A program made the position numbers and the translations under genes. Under the pieces are notes generated by a model. The model saw only the letters and a list, made by a program, of their open reading frames with translations, was not told where the DNA came from and ran no database searches. Shown in pieces: positions 1 to 12,540 of a DNA stretch of 64,000 bases. Within the stretch, counting starts at the first letter, position 1. Every line of letters begins with the position of its first letter. The DNA lies in NCBI GenBank assembly GCA_022828595.1, contig JAKGHH010000002.1, positions 79,022,383-79,086,382 on the forward strand, in the 5' to 3' direction. This stretch comes from Nelumbo lutea. Lineage: Eukaryota; Streptophyta; Magnoliopsida; Proteales; Nelumbonaceae.

Positions 1-114
1 ATCACAGTGATACGATCCCCTTCTTTGTTATACAAAGTGAATGATTAGGAAATCAAAACTTTTGGCAGTTGATTTCAAACTTGTTTGAGATTTGTTTTGC
101 AAAATATATTTATA

Positions 115-148
<34 letters not shown>

Positions 149-1052
149 GTTTTAGGAAAAGGTTTGCAAAAATTTTTTAATTCTCGGGATCCATCCGAGC
201 AGACAGTGCAACACTACACCTTGCAGTTGAGGGAGAGGTCCTCTCTTGTCAGGCAGTGTTTGATCATTAAGGGCTGAGAGGTTAAGTATAAGACCATATA
301 GGGCTTTGATTCCTTATGGGCTAATCTCACTTAAGACCATTGTCCTTGGGCCTTCATAAGATTGATGAACTCAAGGACCATTAATTGTAAATGTTGGGCC
401 CATTAAGAGCCTATACAGATGGACTCAGGGGTTCACTGTGCTCAGCAGTGAATTCAGCAAGGCTTTGTCATAGAAGGTAGGCTGAACCCAAATGGGCTTT
501 TGAAAGGCCAATGTTAGGGTCCCACGCCATACAAAGAGAGCCAAGTTAGCCATCAACTGATTAGGGATGTGAGCCATTTACTTAACCAGGGGTGTCACAT
601 GACAACTTAAGCAGTCCTGTGACATGGGGTGAATAAGGGTATGGATCTAGGTTTGGATCAGCAAATAAGATAAGAGGATAACTCTTATCCACTTAAAGAG
701 TCTAGATCTAAATAAAGGTTTGGATTAGGAAACTTCTAATTGAATTAGGAGAGCTGCTCTTTAAGGACTATAAAAGGAGAGGGCGAATTGCTCCAGTTTA
801 TACACACTGCTCTTAGTTCTCTCTCTCTCCTTTTGCTCTTGCCGCCCTAACCCTAATTCGACCTCTATTCTTGAACTGATTGAGATAAGTTCTGATTCTG
901 ATTTTTGTAAGAAAATATCATATCTAATTCGTGCTCACCTCCCTTGTTTGATCCAAGCTATTTGGTTGTAGTTCTAAGTGAAGGACCACATTGCTGAACT
1001 TGCTTTATCTCAAGCTGCACCATATTTAGTGGAAGTGGGTTTTGGTACCCTC
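1..1052 (+). repeat. Copia LTR fragment (LTR1), both ends truncated
   Basis: The window opens inside an LTR of the Angela-like copia family. It matches the complete LTRs (for example 9013-10770) from the 'gtgatcatagtgacagg' segment onward. It has a (TA)n run at about 118-147, one palindromic U3 module, and a TATA box (ctataaaag, 768-776) followed by a pyrimidine-rich 5' leader. It stops at 'tttggtaccctc', where complete LTRs continue for about 230 more bases. There the next LTR begins. No PBS follows, so it is a dead remnant. Confidence 0.85.
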
Positions 1053-2891
1053 TGTTAGATAGTTATGCCCTTAGCTCCAATCAGATTGATGTATCTTTTG
1101 AAAATTATTGTAAATTAATAAAGTACATAATTAATTCATGTCATTGTGGTGTGTTTTTATGTAATACCCTTAAACTAGACACTTATGAGACTCGTGTTAG
1201 TTTAGAATCTTCATGGTCATTGGATAAATTTGGGGAGATTTATCCTGCCAAGGCTAACACTGATGTGCTGCCAAGTTGGTTGGGGTGGCTTGTCTCAGCT
1301 AACAGGATGAGACTTGAGGTACATGCTGTGTGGGCTTTCTTGAAACCCTAAACTGGACGAAATTCTAGTATTGCCCTGGACCTTGGAGATAAATAGAAAA
1401 AACTAGAATGTTGCACCTGACCCCCAGACTTGATTATGGTACTGCCAATTAGTGAGATCCTTAGAAGGGGTCAAAACTTGGGTATGTTGGGATAGTCCAA
1501 GAATTCATCTAAGTGGGTGATCATTGTGACAGAATCACCCCCTTTGTTAGACAAAGTGAACGATTGGGGAATGCACTCTCTTTGATGGAAACCTAAATTG
1601 CCAGCAGTTGATTTTAAACGTTGAAATTTGTTTTTGCAAAATATATTTATGTAGAGATATACATATATATATATATATATATTTAATTCCTAGGATCCAT
1701 GTGAGTAGAGAGTACAACACTGTACCTTGTACCTGAGGGAGAGATCCTCTCTTGTCAGGTAGTGTTTGATCATTATGAGCTAAGAGGTTAAGTGTAAGAC
1801 CATTGAGGGTAATACCTGATGGGATAATCTTGCATCTGCCCACAGTCCTTGAGTTTTCATAAGGTGGCTGGACCTAAGGAGCATTTAGTGTAAATGTTAG
1901 GCCCATAAGAGCCCATGGTGATGGACTCAGGGTTTCACTATCTCCTACAGTGAATTCGGCCAGGCCTTGTAACAAAGGTTGGGCTAAACTCATGTGGTTG
2001 ATTTGTAGATCAATGTATAATCTTATTAGGATTAGCTGAAAGGATAAGATAAGTCTTATCCATTTAAGAGTCTAGATCCAAATATCAGACTTGGATCAAG
2101 AAACTCTTTCCTAATTATATTAGGAGGCTGATCCAAAGAAGACTATAAATAGGGGGCGAATTCCTCAGTTTTAACACAATAATCTGCAAAGTTCTTCCCT
2201 GTTCTTTCCATCCCTACCCAGTTCGATCTCCACTTGTGGAAGTGATCAAGAATTGTTGTTGACATTGCTTCTTGGTAGAAGGAGCAATCTAAAGTCGTGC
2301 TCACCAACCCCTATTCAATTTTTGTTGAATAATCCTGGTTCTTGCTAAAGAGACATCTTACTAATCCTGCTTCATCACACACTGTGTCATATTCAGTGGA
2401 AGTGGGTTTTGGTTTCCTCCTTAGGCGTGAACACCTTCATTGGGAGTTACTACTACTACATATCAGGTATATCCCTCACTTCCTAATGGTTTCAGATCTA
2501 GTCCGGTTTTGGATTCAAGAGCAATCCTTGAAAATGCAGCTTTCTAAAATAAGAAATGCGATTCCCAGATGGAAGAGAGAAATTTTTGAAATTTCACCCA
2601 ACCTTCCTATAGGGTTTGGCCATCCATATGATGGATCTCTCATCCCTTTGCCCTCTTTGGACGTGAACATCTACTTTGGGAGCTACACATGTGGATTCTG
2701 TATCAGGTATTCATTCCCCTTTCTTTTGGTTTCAGATCTAGTCCTGTTTGGTGTAAGAACGATCCTTAAAAAATGTAGTTTTTCTAAAACTGGGAATTCG
2801 TTTCCCCAAAGGAAGAATAGAAATTTTTGAATTTTTGCCTAGCCGCCTTGCATGGTTCGGCCATCCATATGATGGATCTCCCTTCCCTTCA
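1053..2891 (+). repeat. Copia solo LTR (LTR2)
   Basis: This is a complete LTR of the same family. It starts TGTTAGATAG...ATGCCCTTAGCTCC and ends ...CTCCCTTCCCTTCA. It carries a TATA box (ctataaata, 2143-2151) and a (TA)n tract at about 1659-1682. No PBS follows 2891 and no PPT precedes 1053, so it stands alone. The flanks (ccctc and agata) do not form a TSD, which suggests a recombined rather than a simple solo LTR. The 3' third resembles the LTRs of elements P and W. Confidence 0.85.
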
Positions 2892-3999
2892 AGATATCTC
2901 TACTTAAAACCAAGAAAATACAAAGTACCATTTATAAGTTCATCAAATTTACATTTTTTGCCATTAACAGTCCCAAATACAAGAATGCCATGATAGGTAC
3001 GCTCTAATCTCCCATTGGATGCACAAAACCCATGAAAACCACCCCCAAATCAATGAAAATGTTTCACCAAATAGGAAAGTTTGACTGGGTATTTGAAGAA
3101 TCTTTGCCTAATTATGTAAAAAACCTCCATTGAATCCCAAGAATTGTAGCTGAATGAATTTACACCTAACCCCCTCCCTTCCTCTATAAATACTGACCTA
3201 ATTTGAGCTCAAGGAAGCTGGGAGAGAAGAGGGAAAAGAGAAATGAAGGAGGAGAAAAACCTGAGGGAGGAAGAAAAGGGAGGAAACCTGAGGGAGGCCC
3301 CTAGAGAGAGAAACAAAGAGGGAAGAGAGCTTTCTCCTAGGCCATATACTGCCTCTTGTTCACCCAAAATTTGGAGGTACTTTGAACATCAAATTCCAAA
3401 TTCGCCTCCTCTATTTTCAAGTGGAATTTATTGCAACCAGAAGCATCCCTAGCTCAAGAACCCATTTAAACTTCATTCTATCTCATCCCTAGCTATTGGA
3501 AAACTCCCGTCAAGGTACATGCTAAAGGTAAGCCTTTCATTTTAACTTTTAAACCCGATTTCATAATCACTATTGTTTTTTAGTTTTTCTAGGTTGCTTG
3601 AGGTTTTGAAATGTTGGAGAACCATCATTTTCAATTTCTTCTTAAGTAAAAATAGAGGCAAAGAGGCGAGGGTCTTAGGGAAATCAATACCTAAGATTCG
3701 ATAACATCACATCAAAATTGGTCTTAGGAGAAGTTGAAAGCATATTCATCTAGATTTAAGAAATTCCTACAACAATTTATGTTTTTCTTCGAAAGAAATT
3801 GATTATGAACAACCCCCTTATTGGGCTGCTATAACAGTTTGGAAAGAGGGGTGCCTTATACCTTTCCTCTCTCAGTCTTTGGGACTTGAAATCTCTCAGT
3901 TATGTGCCTTTTCCATGGAGGATGAAGTCACTATCAAAGACTTAAATCAAGTTTTTCAAATCTAAAATGAGGGCCCATCTCCTCTAATAAATGAGTGGC
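2892..3999. other. Unassigned sequence, possibly TE-derived
   Basis: No coding region is recognisable. A TATA-like tctataaatac lies at 3182-3192, followed by a purine-rich stretch with a 69-codon open frame (3243-3452). That frame is low-complexity (Glu/Arg/Lys-rich) and matches no family I know. A splice-donor-like AAGGTAAGC occurs near 3525. It could be the LTR or 3' region of the adjacent minus-strand gypsy relic, or unrelated host DNA. Confidence 0.4.
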
Positions 4000-5700
4000 G
4001 ACTCCATCTTTTTGAGCCAGCCATGAGCTTCCCAGAGCTCACAGCCGTGTATCAATGGTTGCCCCAATAGGACGTGGAATGCCATTTTTCTAGAGATTAG
4101 CTAGAATTCTTGGTTGATGAAGAAAGGTCCAATGGATACTGGCAATTTGATCGACCTCTTTGTGATAGACATATTTCTGTTAAAATTTGTGACTTCAATG
4201 GGCAGCCCTCTTACAGTTTCTTTTTGTATGTTCATGAGCTTTAGGGTGTGGAGAGAGATTAGGTTCATAGAGCTTCCTTGATCAATTAATGAGCATTGCA
4301 TCTTGTACCACCTATTGTGGATGTTGTAATAGTTTCCGGTCATGATGGGGGTCTGTGGCCAACATGTCATCTGGGGTGAACTCCACATGGGACCTAGTTA
4401 TGTAGTGGGGTTTAAGTGGTCTCCTAAAAGCTTCCACTAGTGCCCTGATAGCGAGCTATCACACTGTGGCATTGGCCCCTTGTTTGCCGAGGAACTACTA
4501 CAGGTTCGGGTTTTGCTCAAACTGATGTATCTACATGTTTGCATGATTACCTCCTGATGGTCCAACCATGTTTATACTGCCTCCCCAGAAGTGCACGGGG
4601 GTTGGTTTCTACCTGCGTTGGCTTCTTTTTAACATCCAACTTTACTTTCTGCATGAAGAGCTATCGGAGGGTAAAGTAGTCCATTAGGTCATGATTTGGC
4701 GACTGGTGATAGTTACACCATCTCTCCTCGTGTCTTTCCTTCTCGGGGTCAACCTCGACTGGTGGTGGTGGTAGGTTGATTACACGGTCATCTACAAGCT
4801 TATTCATGATCACGATTACTTTACTCTTGCTGCAAGGGAAAGGAGGAGGGGGTGTTGGTAGCGGGCCATTTCACCAATTTTGGTTGCTTCCATGATAGTA
4901 GGGCCCCTGGCTGGGCTCTCTAGCATTTAGTGTCTATGATTGACGGCTTATGTCTCATTCTTGGCATATTGTGACCCTGATGAGATTGGTTGTGACACCA
5001 GGGCAGTAACAGTCCATGCTATTCTCTTAGCGCATTTCTAGAGCTGGTAGAAGGTTTCAATTTCAATGTTCTTGATCCCAATTTTATATGCTAGGTGCAT
5101 CCCCTGGATGCATTGCTCCACAAAGCCTTTTTTTGTTACGTTCTCTTCGAAGACCAAGTGCAATAATTTTTGGAATTAAATGACGTATGTCAGGTCTTCT
5201 CCAGCACATTGTTCTGTATTGCGTAGATCCACCATTGTCAACCTTTGCTCGTGGGTTTACCACTTGGACAAGAACTTCTTAGTTAACTCTACCCACAAGT
5301 CGATGCTCCCTGCCATTAGGTTGATAAACCATGAATAGGCCAGCCCGTTAAAGGATTTAGAGAACTCTTGGATCTTTAAGTTTCCATCCAAGGCAAATGC
5401 TCCTAGTGCGTCTTCAAACTTGTTAACATGTGGGTTGGGTTCTTTTCTGGCTTTCTTCCACCAAGTCCTAGATGTATTCCCTTATCTCCATTTGACTGAT
5501 AGGTGCCTCCATCATCGCATTACCCCGTGAGACTATGTGAGGTTGTTCGATGATGGAGAAGTGAGTGCAAGGTTGGCTCCGAAACGATGCTCCGTCAGAC
5601 ATATTCCCTTATCTCCATTCAGCCACTGTTGTTTTCTATTGGAGTAGTTGCAGGGTGTTTCTCATTTCAGCCTACATTTGTTATTAATTGTTGAAGTGAG
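4000..5700 (-). pseudogene. Decayed gypsy gag-protease relic
   Basis: Read right to left, 5040-5420 gives a Retrotrans_gag-type stretch. It contains FNGLAYSWFINLMAGSIDLW and a conserved spacing of hydrophobic residues, interrupted by two in-frame stops. Around 4665-4745 there is a degraded knuckle-like motif (WCNYHQSPNHDLMDYFTLR) of the kind seen between gag and protease in Tat/Ogre-type gypsy elements. At 4101-4388 an aspartic protease core reads LIDQGSSMNLIS, then a late VLLGQPLIH motif at about 4045-4090. No RT, integrase or flanking LTR pair is recognisable. The gypsy assignment is firm; the Tat-like lineage is an inference from the knuckle context. The element is clearly dead. Confidence 0.65.
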
Positions 5701-6554
5701 TTTTATCTAGGATAGGGGAAAGGTTGATACTGTGAGCAGCCATCCTTCATGATCAAGGATGAACTAAGATTTTATTGTAGGTGGAGTGATAAGGCTAAGT
5801 GTGATGGTCTCTTTAAAGGATGAAGAAAGGCTAGGATTATTGGGTAACAAAGGTAGGCTATGGTCTTTTGTTGACAAAATTGTGTTTGTGTTATGGTCTA
5901 CACTCCCTTTTATAAAGCAAGATCCCGATGCCCTGAAGGGAAGGAGCCAAAAAGGATCTGACTCTTATTTGGAAAGGGGATCTTTGATTTGGAGTCAGTT
6001 GTTAGGGGGACAATGCTAGGGGTTTGCCATGTGTCTCATGAGATCTTTCGAAGGTGAAGTTTCCTTTCATCTGAGGATTCTCATAATACACGTGTGTTAC
6101 TTACCTTCCTGGGTCTCCTATATTAACGTGGCGTGGGTGACATCAGGACTAGTCTGATGTGTTCCTGCCCAGTCTTGCTAGATGTCCTGCTACAAGAGAT
6201 TTTGGTTGATGGTGTTTTCGTCCATTATGAGACTGCAGTGCCTTTGAGCTCATCGCATGTCTATGATGAGTTATGGACTCATCACACATTCACATCGGCT
6301 TGTGTGTCTCCATGGGTGTTTCTGTGGTTCCAGTTTGGTACCTTCATTGCAATCACTGTCATGATGGACAACATGTACTTACAAATGAACCATATAATAG
6401 AAAGAACAACCAAATGATGCTAACAAGAGGAGAAATTGAGTAAGTGGCAGATCTGAAAAGACATGAAGGACTATCCTATATAAATTGGCTTCCTACTGAG
6501 ATTGATCAATCCCACAAGAGCAAAACTCAAGAATCACCGATTGAACTGAATGAT

Positions 6555-6681
6555 CATATTAGAGGAGAAGAAAAAGAAAGTAGTAAAATAAAAAAAATGA
6601 ACTGATCTAAGATCTTTCATATTAGAGGAGAAGAAAAAGGAAGCAGTAAAAGAAAAAAAAAAGAACCAATCTAAGATCTTT
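6555..6681. repeat. 63-bp tandem duplication
   Basis: Two adjacent copies (6555-6617 and 6618-6681) both run from CATATTAGAGGAGAAG through a poly-A-rich stretch to ATCTAAGATCTTT. They differ at a few positions and in A-run length. Confidence 0.85.
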
Positions 6682-7544
6682 CATTCAAAGTTTGGTGGGG
6701 GAGACCCTGCATAGCTGAGACTGCAGGTTTTGTAATTAAATGGAGCAACAACAAAAAAAAAAGATAGAGGAGTAGACATTCCATCGCCTTACAAACTAGA
6801 TTCTAGAACAAACAAACTAAAAAGAAAAGCACAACTAAACTACAACCACATCCTCACTAGAATTAATGTTCAAGAACAATGACCAAGCAAAAGAAGAGAA
6901 TATTAGCAATAACCTAAACCCTGAAAATGCTACTATAGGTATGTTCACTTGAGAGAAGCTTGCAATCAACCCCCACGCTGCGATGAACTTGCAGCACACT
7001 GCTACCATTGCGATGAACTTGCGACGCATTAAGCAAAACCGTGATAAACCCACGGTCCACCAAGTCCGGAAATTGCCCAAACCCAAATAAACCCCAGAAA
7101 GACCCATCCAAGAGACCCAAGCACACCTAGGTGTGTGGTGAAGCCATACCTGCTACGACATGTGATGAACTCATAACCCGCAAGCCCGCTCTTGATGATG
7201 AGTTAGAAAGGATAGTAGGCTGAGCCCACGGTGAGGCCTGCGTGTGCCTAGGCACATGCGAACCCATGCCAGCATAGGACTTTGTGAGCCACCATGTGGA
7301 ATTGATGAAGTATCAACTGCTGAGCAGTGATGTCACACCGTTGCCACATAGGATTAGTCATGACACGTAAAAAGGTAGTAGCACACATGAGTAATGAGGG
7401 ATCTTAAGGATAAGGAAAGCCAATCCCTGAGAAGATCCTCAAGTGACACATGGTGATACTCCAGTAGTGCATCTAATAATTGACAATGAATCAAATATTC
7501 CCTTTCTTGATACGGAGCGAATACCTTCATCTCCTACCTTTTAG

Positions 7545-7589
7545 GATCTCGGGATCCCCTTCATATTAAGATCTCGGGATCCCCTTCAT
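7545..7589. repeat. 20-bp direct repeat pair
   Basis: GATCTCGGGATCCCCTTCAT occurs identically at 7545-7564 and 7570-7589, separated by five bases. It lies in otherwise unassigned DNA, and no function is apparent. Confidence 0.8.
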
Positions 7590-10052
7590 AAATAGAGATC
7601 TTCCCCGCATTAGAACTGATCCAATCCTAAGCATTTTCCATCCAGTACTCCCAAGTATGCCCTAACTCTCCTATCCTGTAACCCTAATCTAAGAACCTCA
7701 TTCTTCCTTTCTTATGGGCCTTCATTTGTCTTTCAAAGAGACCACTCCCTAACCAAACCTTGCCCTGCCTATAGCTACATTCAAGCCTAACTAAGCATGG
7801 GAGCAAACATCAAATTCAGATTGAATTGGGTTAGGAGTTAGATCTATGGGAATGAGATCAATGGGGCCTAGTCCATCGATTTGGCCCCCAACCTCAAACC
7901 CTCAATTCCAAATCAAATAGAGAAGTAGTTTGGTTCAGATTACTTGAGTGTTGTTCTAGCCAGTTACTCGATATTGTGAATGGGAACTCCAAAAGAGCAT
8001 GATATGTTCAATGTAGATTGATCATAAATTGAGATGTGTGCGATGGCGAATGGATTGAGTTTGCTTCTACCTCTAGTATGTGAGTGAGCGAACAAAAGCC
8101 TCGACAGATTGCTCGACTCAATGTAAGGTTCATGGAACAGTGGAAATCTCGGCTAGCTGCTAGGATGATGAAAGAAGAGGTACTGCGAGGAACTGGTTGA
8201 GAAGGAGAAATGGTGATGGAAATGGCAAAATACTTGCCAAACCTGATAAAAAATGGGAGTTTGGCTACCGGCTAGACAAATTATTCTGTAGAGAGAGGGA
8301 AATGGTGAATAGGGTGAGAAGAAATGTATGCTGGTGAAAAAGGAAGATGAAATAGAATGAGTGAGGGGGAAAGGCCAAGACGAAGAGATACCACTGTGAG
8401 GAAGGAGACGCTGTCGCTAATCAAGGAAGAAGACAATGAATAGTGATGTTGAATAGTGAACCTCCCTTATTAGGGTGAAATGAAAATTTTGGTTCTTTTT
8501 AAAGAGTGCTAAGGGCATTTTTGTAAATTTTATGGAATTTGAGGGTAATTTTGTAACTTTTTTAAATTTGGGTCAAAACCGCTCCAATGGGTTCAAACCA
8601 GATGTCTAATCCAATGGAGGGTTGTTTTGGGTCAAAGATTAGAGGGTTAATGTGGCTTTGACTATAATGAGTGATTTTGTATGTGTGGATCCATGAGATT
8701 TGCCAAAATGAAATCTTTTCGGATGAAAGGGTAAATTAGGGTATGTTTAGCAAAAATTTGGTAGGGTAGGATTTTTGGACATTTTGAGTTGATTGGTAGT
8801 GTCAGATTGCGCCAAGTGGGTCTGGATCAGGCAGATTTGGAAAAAGGGCTTGATTTGATTGGTGTGGAGCTTCAAAATGGAATCTTCATATGATAGAGGG
8901 GAAAACAATGGTATTTTGGGCTAAAATTTTTACAGGTTGGTATTTTATGGTATTTAGGGTCAGTTGGTAATGTCTGATTGGTTCCAAAGGGTCAAGATCA
9001 TAGGAAGTTGGTGTTGTGTATGCCCTTAGCTCCAATTATATTGATGTACTAGTGCATTTATTGTAAATGACTAATAGTGCATAATTGATTCCTGTTATTT
9101 TGGTGTGTTTTTGTGTAATACCCTTAACTTGGACACTTATGAGACTCATGTTAGTTTAGAATCTTTACAGCCATTGGATAGATCTAGGAAGATTTATCCT
9201 ACCAAAGCTGACATTGATGTGCTGCCAAGTGGGTTGGGGTCACTTATCTTAGCTGCTAGAGTGAGACCTGAGGTACATGTAGTGTGGGTTTGCTTAAAAC
9301 CCTAAACCAGACCAAATTCCAATATTGCCCTGGACCTTGGAGATAGATGGTTAAAACTGAAATGTTACACCTGATCACCTGAGTGGGTGATCATAGTGAT
9401 AGGATCAGCCCCTTTGTTGGACAAAGTGAATGACTGAGGAATGCACTCTCTTTGATGGAATCCTAAACTACTAGCAGTTGATTTCAAACTATTGAGATTT
9501 GCTTTTGCAAAATATATTTATATAGAGATATACATATATATTATGGTTTCACAAAATTTTTGCAAAATGATTTTAATTCTCGGGATCCATGTGAGTAGAG
9601 AGAGCAACACTGTACCTTGTAGCCGAGGGAGAGGTCCTCTCTTATCGGGCATTGTTTGATCATTACGGGCTGAGAGGTTACGTGTAAGACCATTTAGGGA
9701 TAATAAACCTGATGAGCTAATCTCACATCTGCCCATAGTCCCTGGACCTTCATAAGATGGCTGGACACAAGAACCATTTAGTGTAAATGTTGGGCCCATT
9801 AAGAGCCCATACTGATGGACTCAGGGGTTCACTGTATTCAGTAGTGAATTCGGCTAGGCCTTGTAACTAAGGCTAGGCTGAACCCATGTAGCTTATGTGG
9901 AGATCAATGATAGGGTCCCACGCCATACAATGAGAGTCAAGCTAGCCAACATTAAAAGGAAGTGAGCCAGGAAGTTTAATGGGCCTAAAGCCCATTTCGA
10001 ACAAGGTTAATTGGATTAATTAAATAAGGGGTGAATCTGGGTATGGATCATT

Positions 10053-10229
10053 AGATAAGGTTAAGAGGATAACTCTTATCCACTTAAAGAGTCCAGATCC
10101 AAATAAAGATTTGGATTAGGAGAAGCTAATCCTGATCTGCAGATAAGATAAGGGATAAGCCTTATCACTTAAAGAGTCTAGATCCAAATAAAGATTTGGA
10201 TCAAGAAACTCCTAGTCAGATTAGGAGAT
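10053..10229 (+). promoter_or_regulatory. Duplicated palindromic U3 module of copia P
   Basis: Two adjacent units of about 88 bp (10053-10140 and 10141-10229) share the same order of elements: a GATAAG...CTTATC dyad, ACTTAAAGAGTC, an inverted repeat GATCCAAAT...ATTTGGAT, and a CTCCTA...TTAGGAG-type inverted repeat. They sit directly upstream of the TATA box, where plant copia LTRs carry enhancer boxes. An enhancer role is inferred from position and conservation across the LTRs here. Confidence 0.6.
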
Positions 10230-10243
10230 TAAATCTTTAAGGT

Positions 10244-10252
10244 CTATATAAA
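10244..10252 (+). promoter_or_regulatory. TATA box of copia P LTR
   Basis: ctatataaa precedes aggaggagggcgaatt. The equivalent box occurs at the same place in LTR1 (768-776), LTR2 (2143-2151), D (39341-39350) and E (about 44169-44177), and on the minus strand in LTR A (23049-23058) and the W LTR (about 51492-51501). Confidence 0.7.
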
Positions 10253-10771
10253 GGAGGAGGGCGAATTAGATTAACACACACAGTTTGACTAACTTTTCTG
10301 CATTTAGTTCTCTCTCTGTTCTTGCCGCCCAACCCTGTTCGATCTCCACCCCTTAGAGTGTCAAGATTGGATCCTGATATTGTTTCTTGGTGGAACAAAC
10401 AATCTTGAAGTTGTTCTCACATTTCTACACAATTCTTGCTTAAGAATTGGGATTCTTGTTCAAGAATCCACTTGCTGATCCTACTTCACGTAAGTTGTGT
10501 CATCTTCAATAGAGAAAGGATTTGGTACCCTATTTGGGTGTGAATGCCTACATTGGGAGGAGCTTTTTGCATGGATTTCGTATTAGGTATTCCTCTCCCT
10601 AGTCTTGGTTTCAGATTTGGTCTGGTTTTGTTTCAAGAATGAACCTTGAAAAATGCAGTTTTTCTAAATCAGGGAATAGGATTCCCAGATGGAAGAAAGA
10701 AATTTTTGAAATTTTGTCAAGCCGCCTTGCATGGTTTGACCATCCATATAATGGATCTCCCATCACTTCAG

Positions 10772-10802
10772 TGGTATCAGAGCCAGGTTCAAGTCTTGAA
10801 CC
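10772..10802 (+). other. Primer-binding site and adjacent palindrome, copia P
   Basis: TGGTATCAGAGCC (10772-10784) is the standard plant copia PBS, complementary to the 3' end of initiator tRNA-Met; it lies one base after the LTR. It is followed by GGTTCAAGTCTTGAACC (10786-10802), an inverted repeat kept in elements D and W. Confidence 0.9.
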
Positions 10803-12540
10803 AAATCTAGACTAGATCTGAACCTGCGCAAATGGGCAAAAATTGTTTTACCTGATTTGCGCAAGTTTACTTTTTTTTTCTAAGAAATCAGTTCTTAGTA
10901 ATGGACATGTAGATATGAAATTAATTCTTTATTATTCTTTATTGATTATGGAATGGTTCTATAATTTTTTTCTTGGATTCTTGGGCTATCGTGTGATGGA
11001 GATCGAATTCTTTAAAGGTGGCAAGATTTGTGCACCTTGCAATTTTTATTCTATTCATTTTAGTTAGTAAATCATTTTTTTAGACAAAATGTATATGATT
11101 TGATGTGATATAATTAATAGAAAAATCGGTTTTTCTATTTTTTTACGTTTAAAGACTTGCTGGAGCGCATGGAGGAAGAGAAGACCTTTTGCAGTTTGAG
11201 AAACTACAATCTGCGATTTGCAGATATGGATTTCACTATCTACAATTAACCCTTTGTTTTGCAGGTGTGAAATCACACGTACAACCCTCTGATATGTTTT
11301 CTTGCTGATTCTTGATTGTCTTTAATCAATTGTAATTAATTTCAGATCACAATCTTGAGTTATATCTTGCAATAGACACCAAACCCTAGGCCGATTTGAC
11401 CCATGATTGGTTCAAACTGGTTGGATCAAACTTGTGGTTCAATAAGGGTCTGTTCTCAGCCCCAAATTCTGATTTGGGCCAGGGGTTTGATGGACCATTA
11501 CAAGATACAATTTGGCCCAAATTCTGATATGGGTCGAACTGCCTTTTGCAATTCTGCTCATATACCTAGATAATGTTATATGATAATATTATGGCCTTTA
11601 ATGGGCTGATATTGATTTAACTTAATTAATTTAGATTTTACAGTTGATTTAATTGATTGGATCAATTATGTGTTTGCTTCATGCATGTGATGTATGATGT
11701 GTGATGTGCTACATACCTGGGCCATAAGCACTTGGCCCATGCTAATTCGATAGTGGCTCTTTTGCACACCATGGCTGAATGCACAACATTGCCATGGTGT
11801 CCTTAAGATCATTGGATGATCTCCCTTCTTGATGGGCCCCACATCTGCTTCCTCCCCAAGAGGAACCATGTGGAACCCTAGCCCATTTAGGGCCCATCTG
11901 AATCTGACTTTAAGAAAGTCAGTGGGAGGCACTTTGGTTTGACCTAAATAAAGAACTAAGACGTAATCACTTGTTCCCTCCAACAAAATATAAGTGCATG
12001 TGATAGGGAGATTCATATGGTGAACTCTCTAAAGGCCTTCCGTCATTAGCATGAAAATGGGCTTTTCAGTAACGAGGAGATGCACCATACAATTGGGCTA
12101 TCCATTTGCTGGTGAGTTTGTTGGATTGTTTCATAAGATGATATAGGCATTATAGACCGATGTGGTAGGGGCCTATTCTAAAATGGAAGACTCTCTCATG
12201 GTACCTTGGCATTCACAAATATGATGGGTAAACACTTACTGGACAAAAAGGTTTAACCTAAAATGACAATGAACCTTGTTTGACAGAGGCCAAAGGGAAA
12301 GCTCATAAGATGAGTGGATATGATCCTTCATAGAAGGTGGTGGTGTTATGTAGATAAAACAATTGGCTCCATTCACTGAATGTGATTTCCCATATTTCCA
12401 GAAACATAACCGCAGTTTCCATCATTGAGATGGGAGGGATATCTTAGAGATGAATAAATGGACATGGAACATAAATTAAAAATCATTTCTATGTAGATAA
12501 CATGAATCAAATCAAGATGTGGACTAATAATTTGCTTTGC
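10803..12540 (+). other. Untranslated leader of copia P
   Basis: About 1.7 kb lie between PBS and gag with no supported ORF. The sequence is shared in reverse with elements Y and W. Two inverted repeats are conserved among the three: 11716-11741 (TGGGCC...GGCCCA) and 11766-11800 (ACACCATGG...CCATGGTGT). These may be RNA packaging or dimerisation structures; that is inference. Confidence 0.75.

Larger units (their letters stand above)
5701..9012. other. Unassigned non-LTR-family sequence
   Basis: About 3.3 kb without a recognisable gene or retroelement domain on either strand. Open frames exist (for example 5786-6019, 6133-6417 plus; 6835-7107 minus), but none shows a domain, a convincing start context or coding-like composition. 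It holds two short tandem duplications (6555-6681 and 7545-7589) and otherwise AT-rich DNA. The left edge merges with the N-terminal side of the gypsy gag relic; the right edge is the LTR of element P. It is the best candidate in the window for non-TE host DNA, or for a repeat too decayed to name. Confidence 0.4.
9013..10770 (+). repeat. 5' LTR of copia P
   Basis: It begins TGTTGTGTATGCCCTTAGCTCC and ends CATCACTTCA one base before the PBS. At 1758 bp it matches Angela/BARE-type LTR length. U3 carries two tandem palindromic modules (10053-10229). TATA is at 10244-10252. A pyrimidine-rich stretch with ctctctctgttcttgccg follows and probably holds the transcript start and R region. Confidence 0.9.

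Noticed and set aside
3243..3452. 69-codon ORF with TATA-like sequence upstream, a possible small host gene.
   Set aside because: Low-complexity Glu/Arg/Lys composition, no domain, no clear exon structure.
3995..4075. A TGAGTGGCGACTCC segment on the plus strand looked like an LTR end with a gypsy PBS.
   Set aside because: On the minus strand this stretch continues the protease relic (VLLGQPLIH followed by a tail), and there is no LTR terminus beside it.
6133..6417. 94-codon ORF with a possible hydrophobic segment.
   Set aside because: No recognisable family, no supporting context; consistent with chance in AT-rich DNA.
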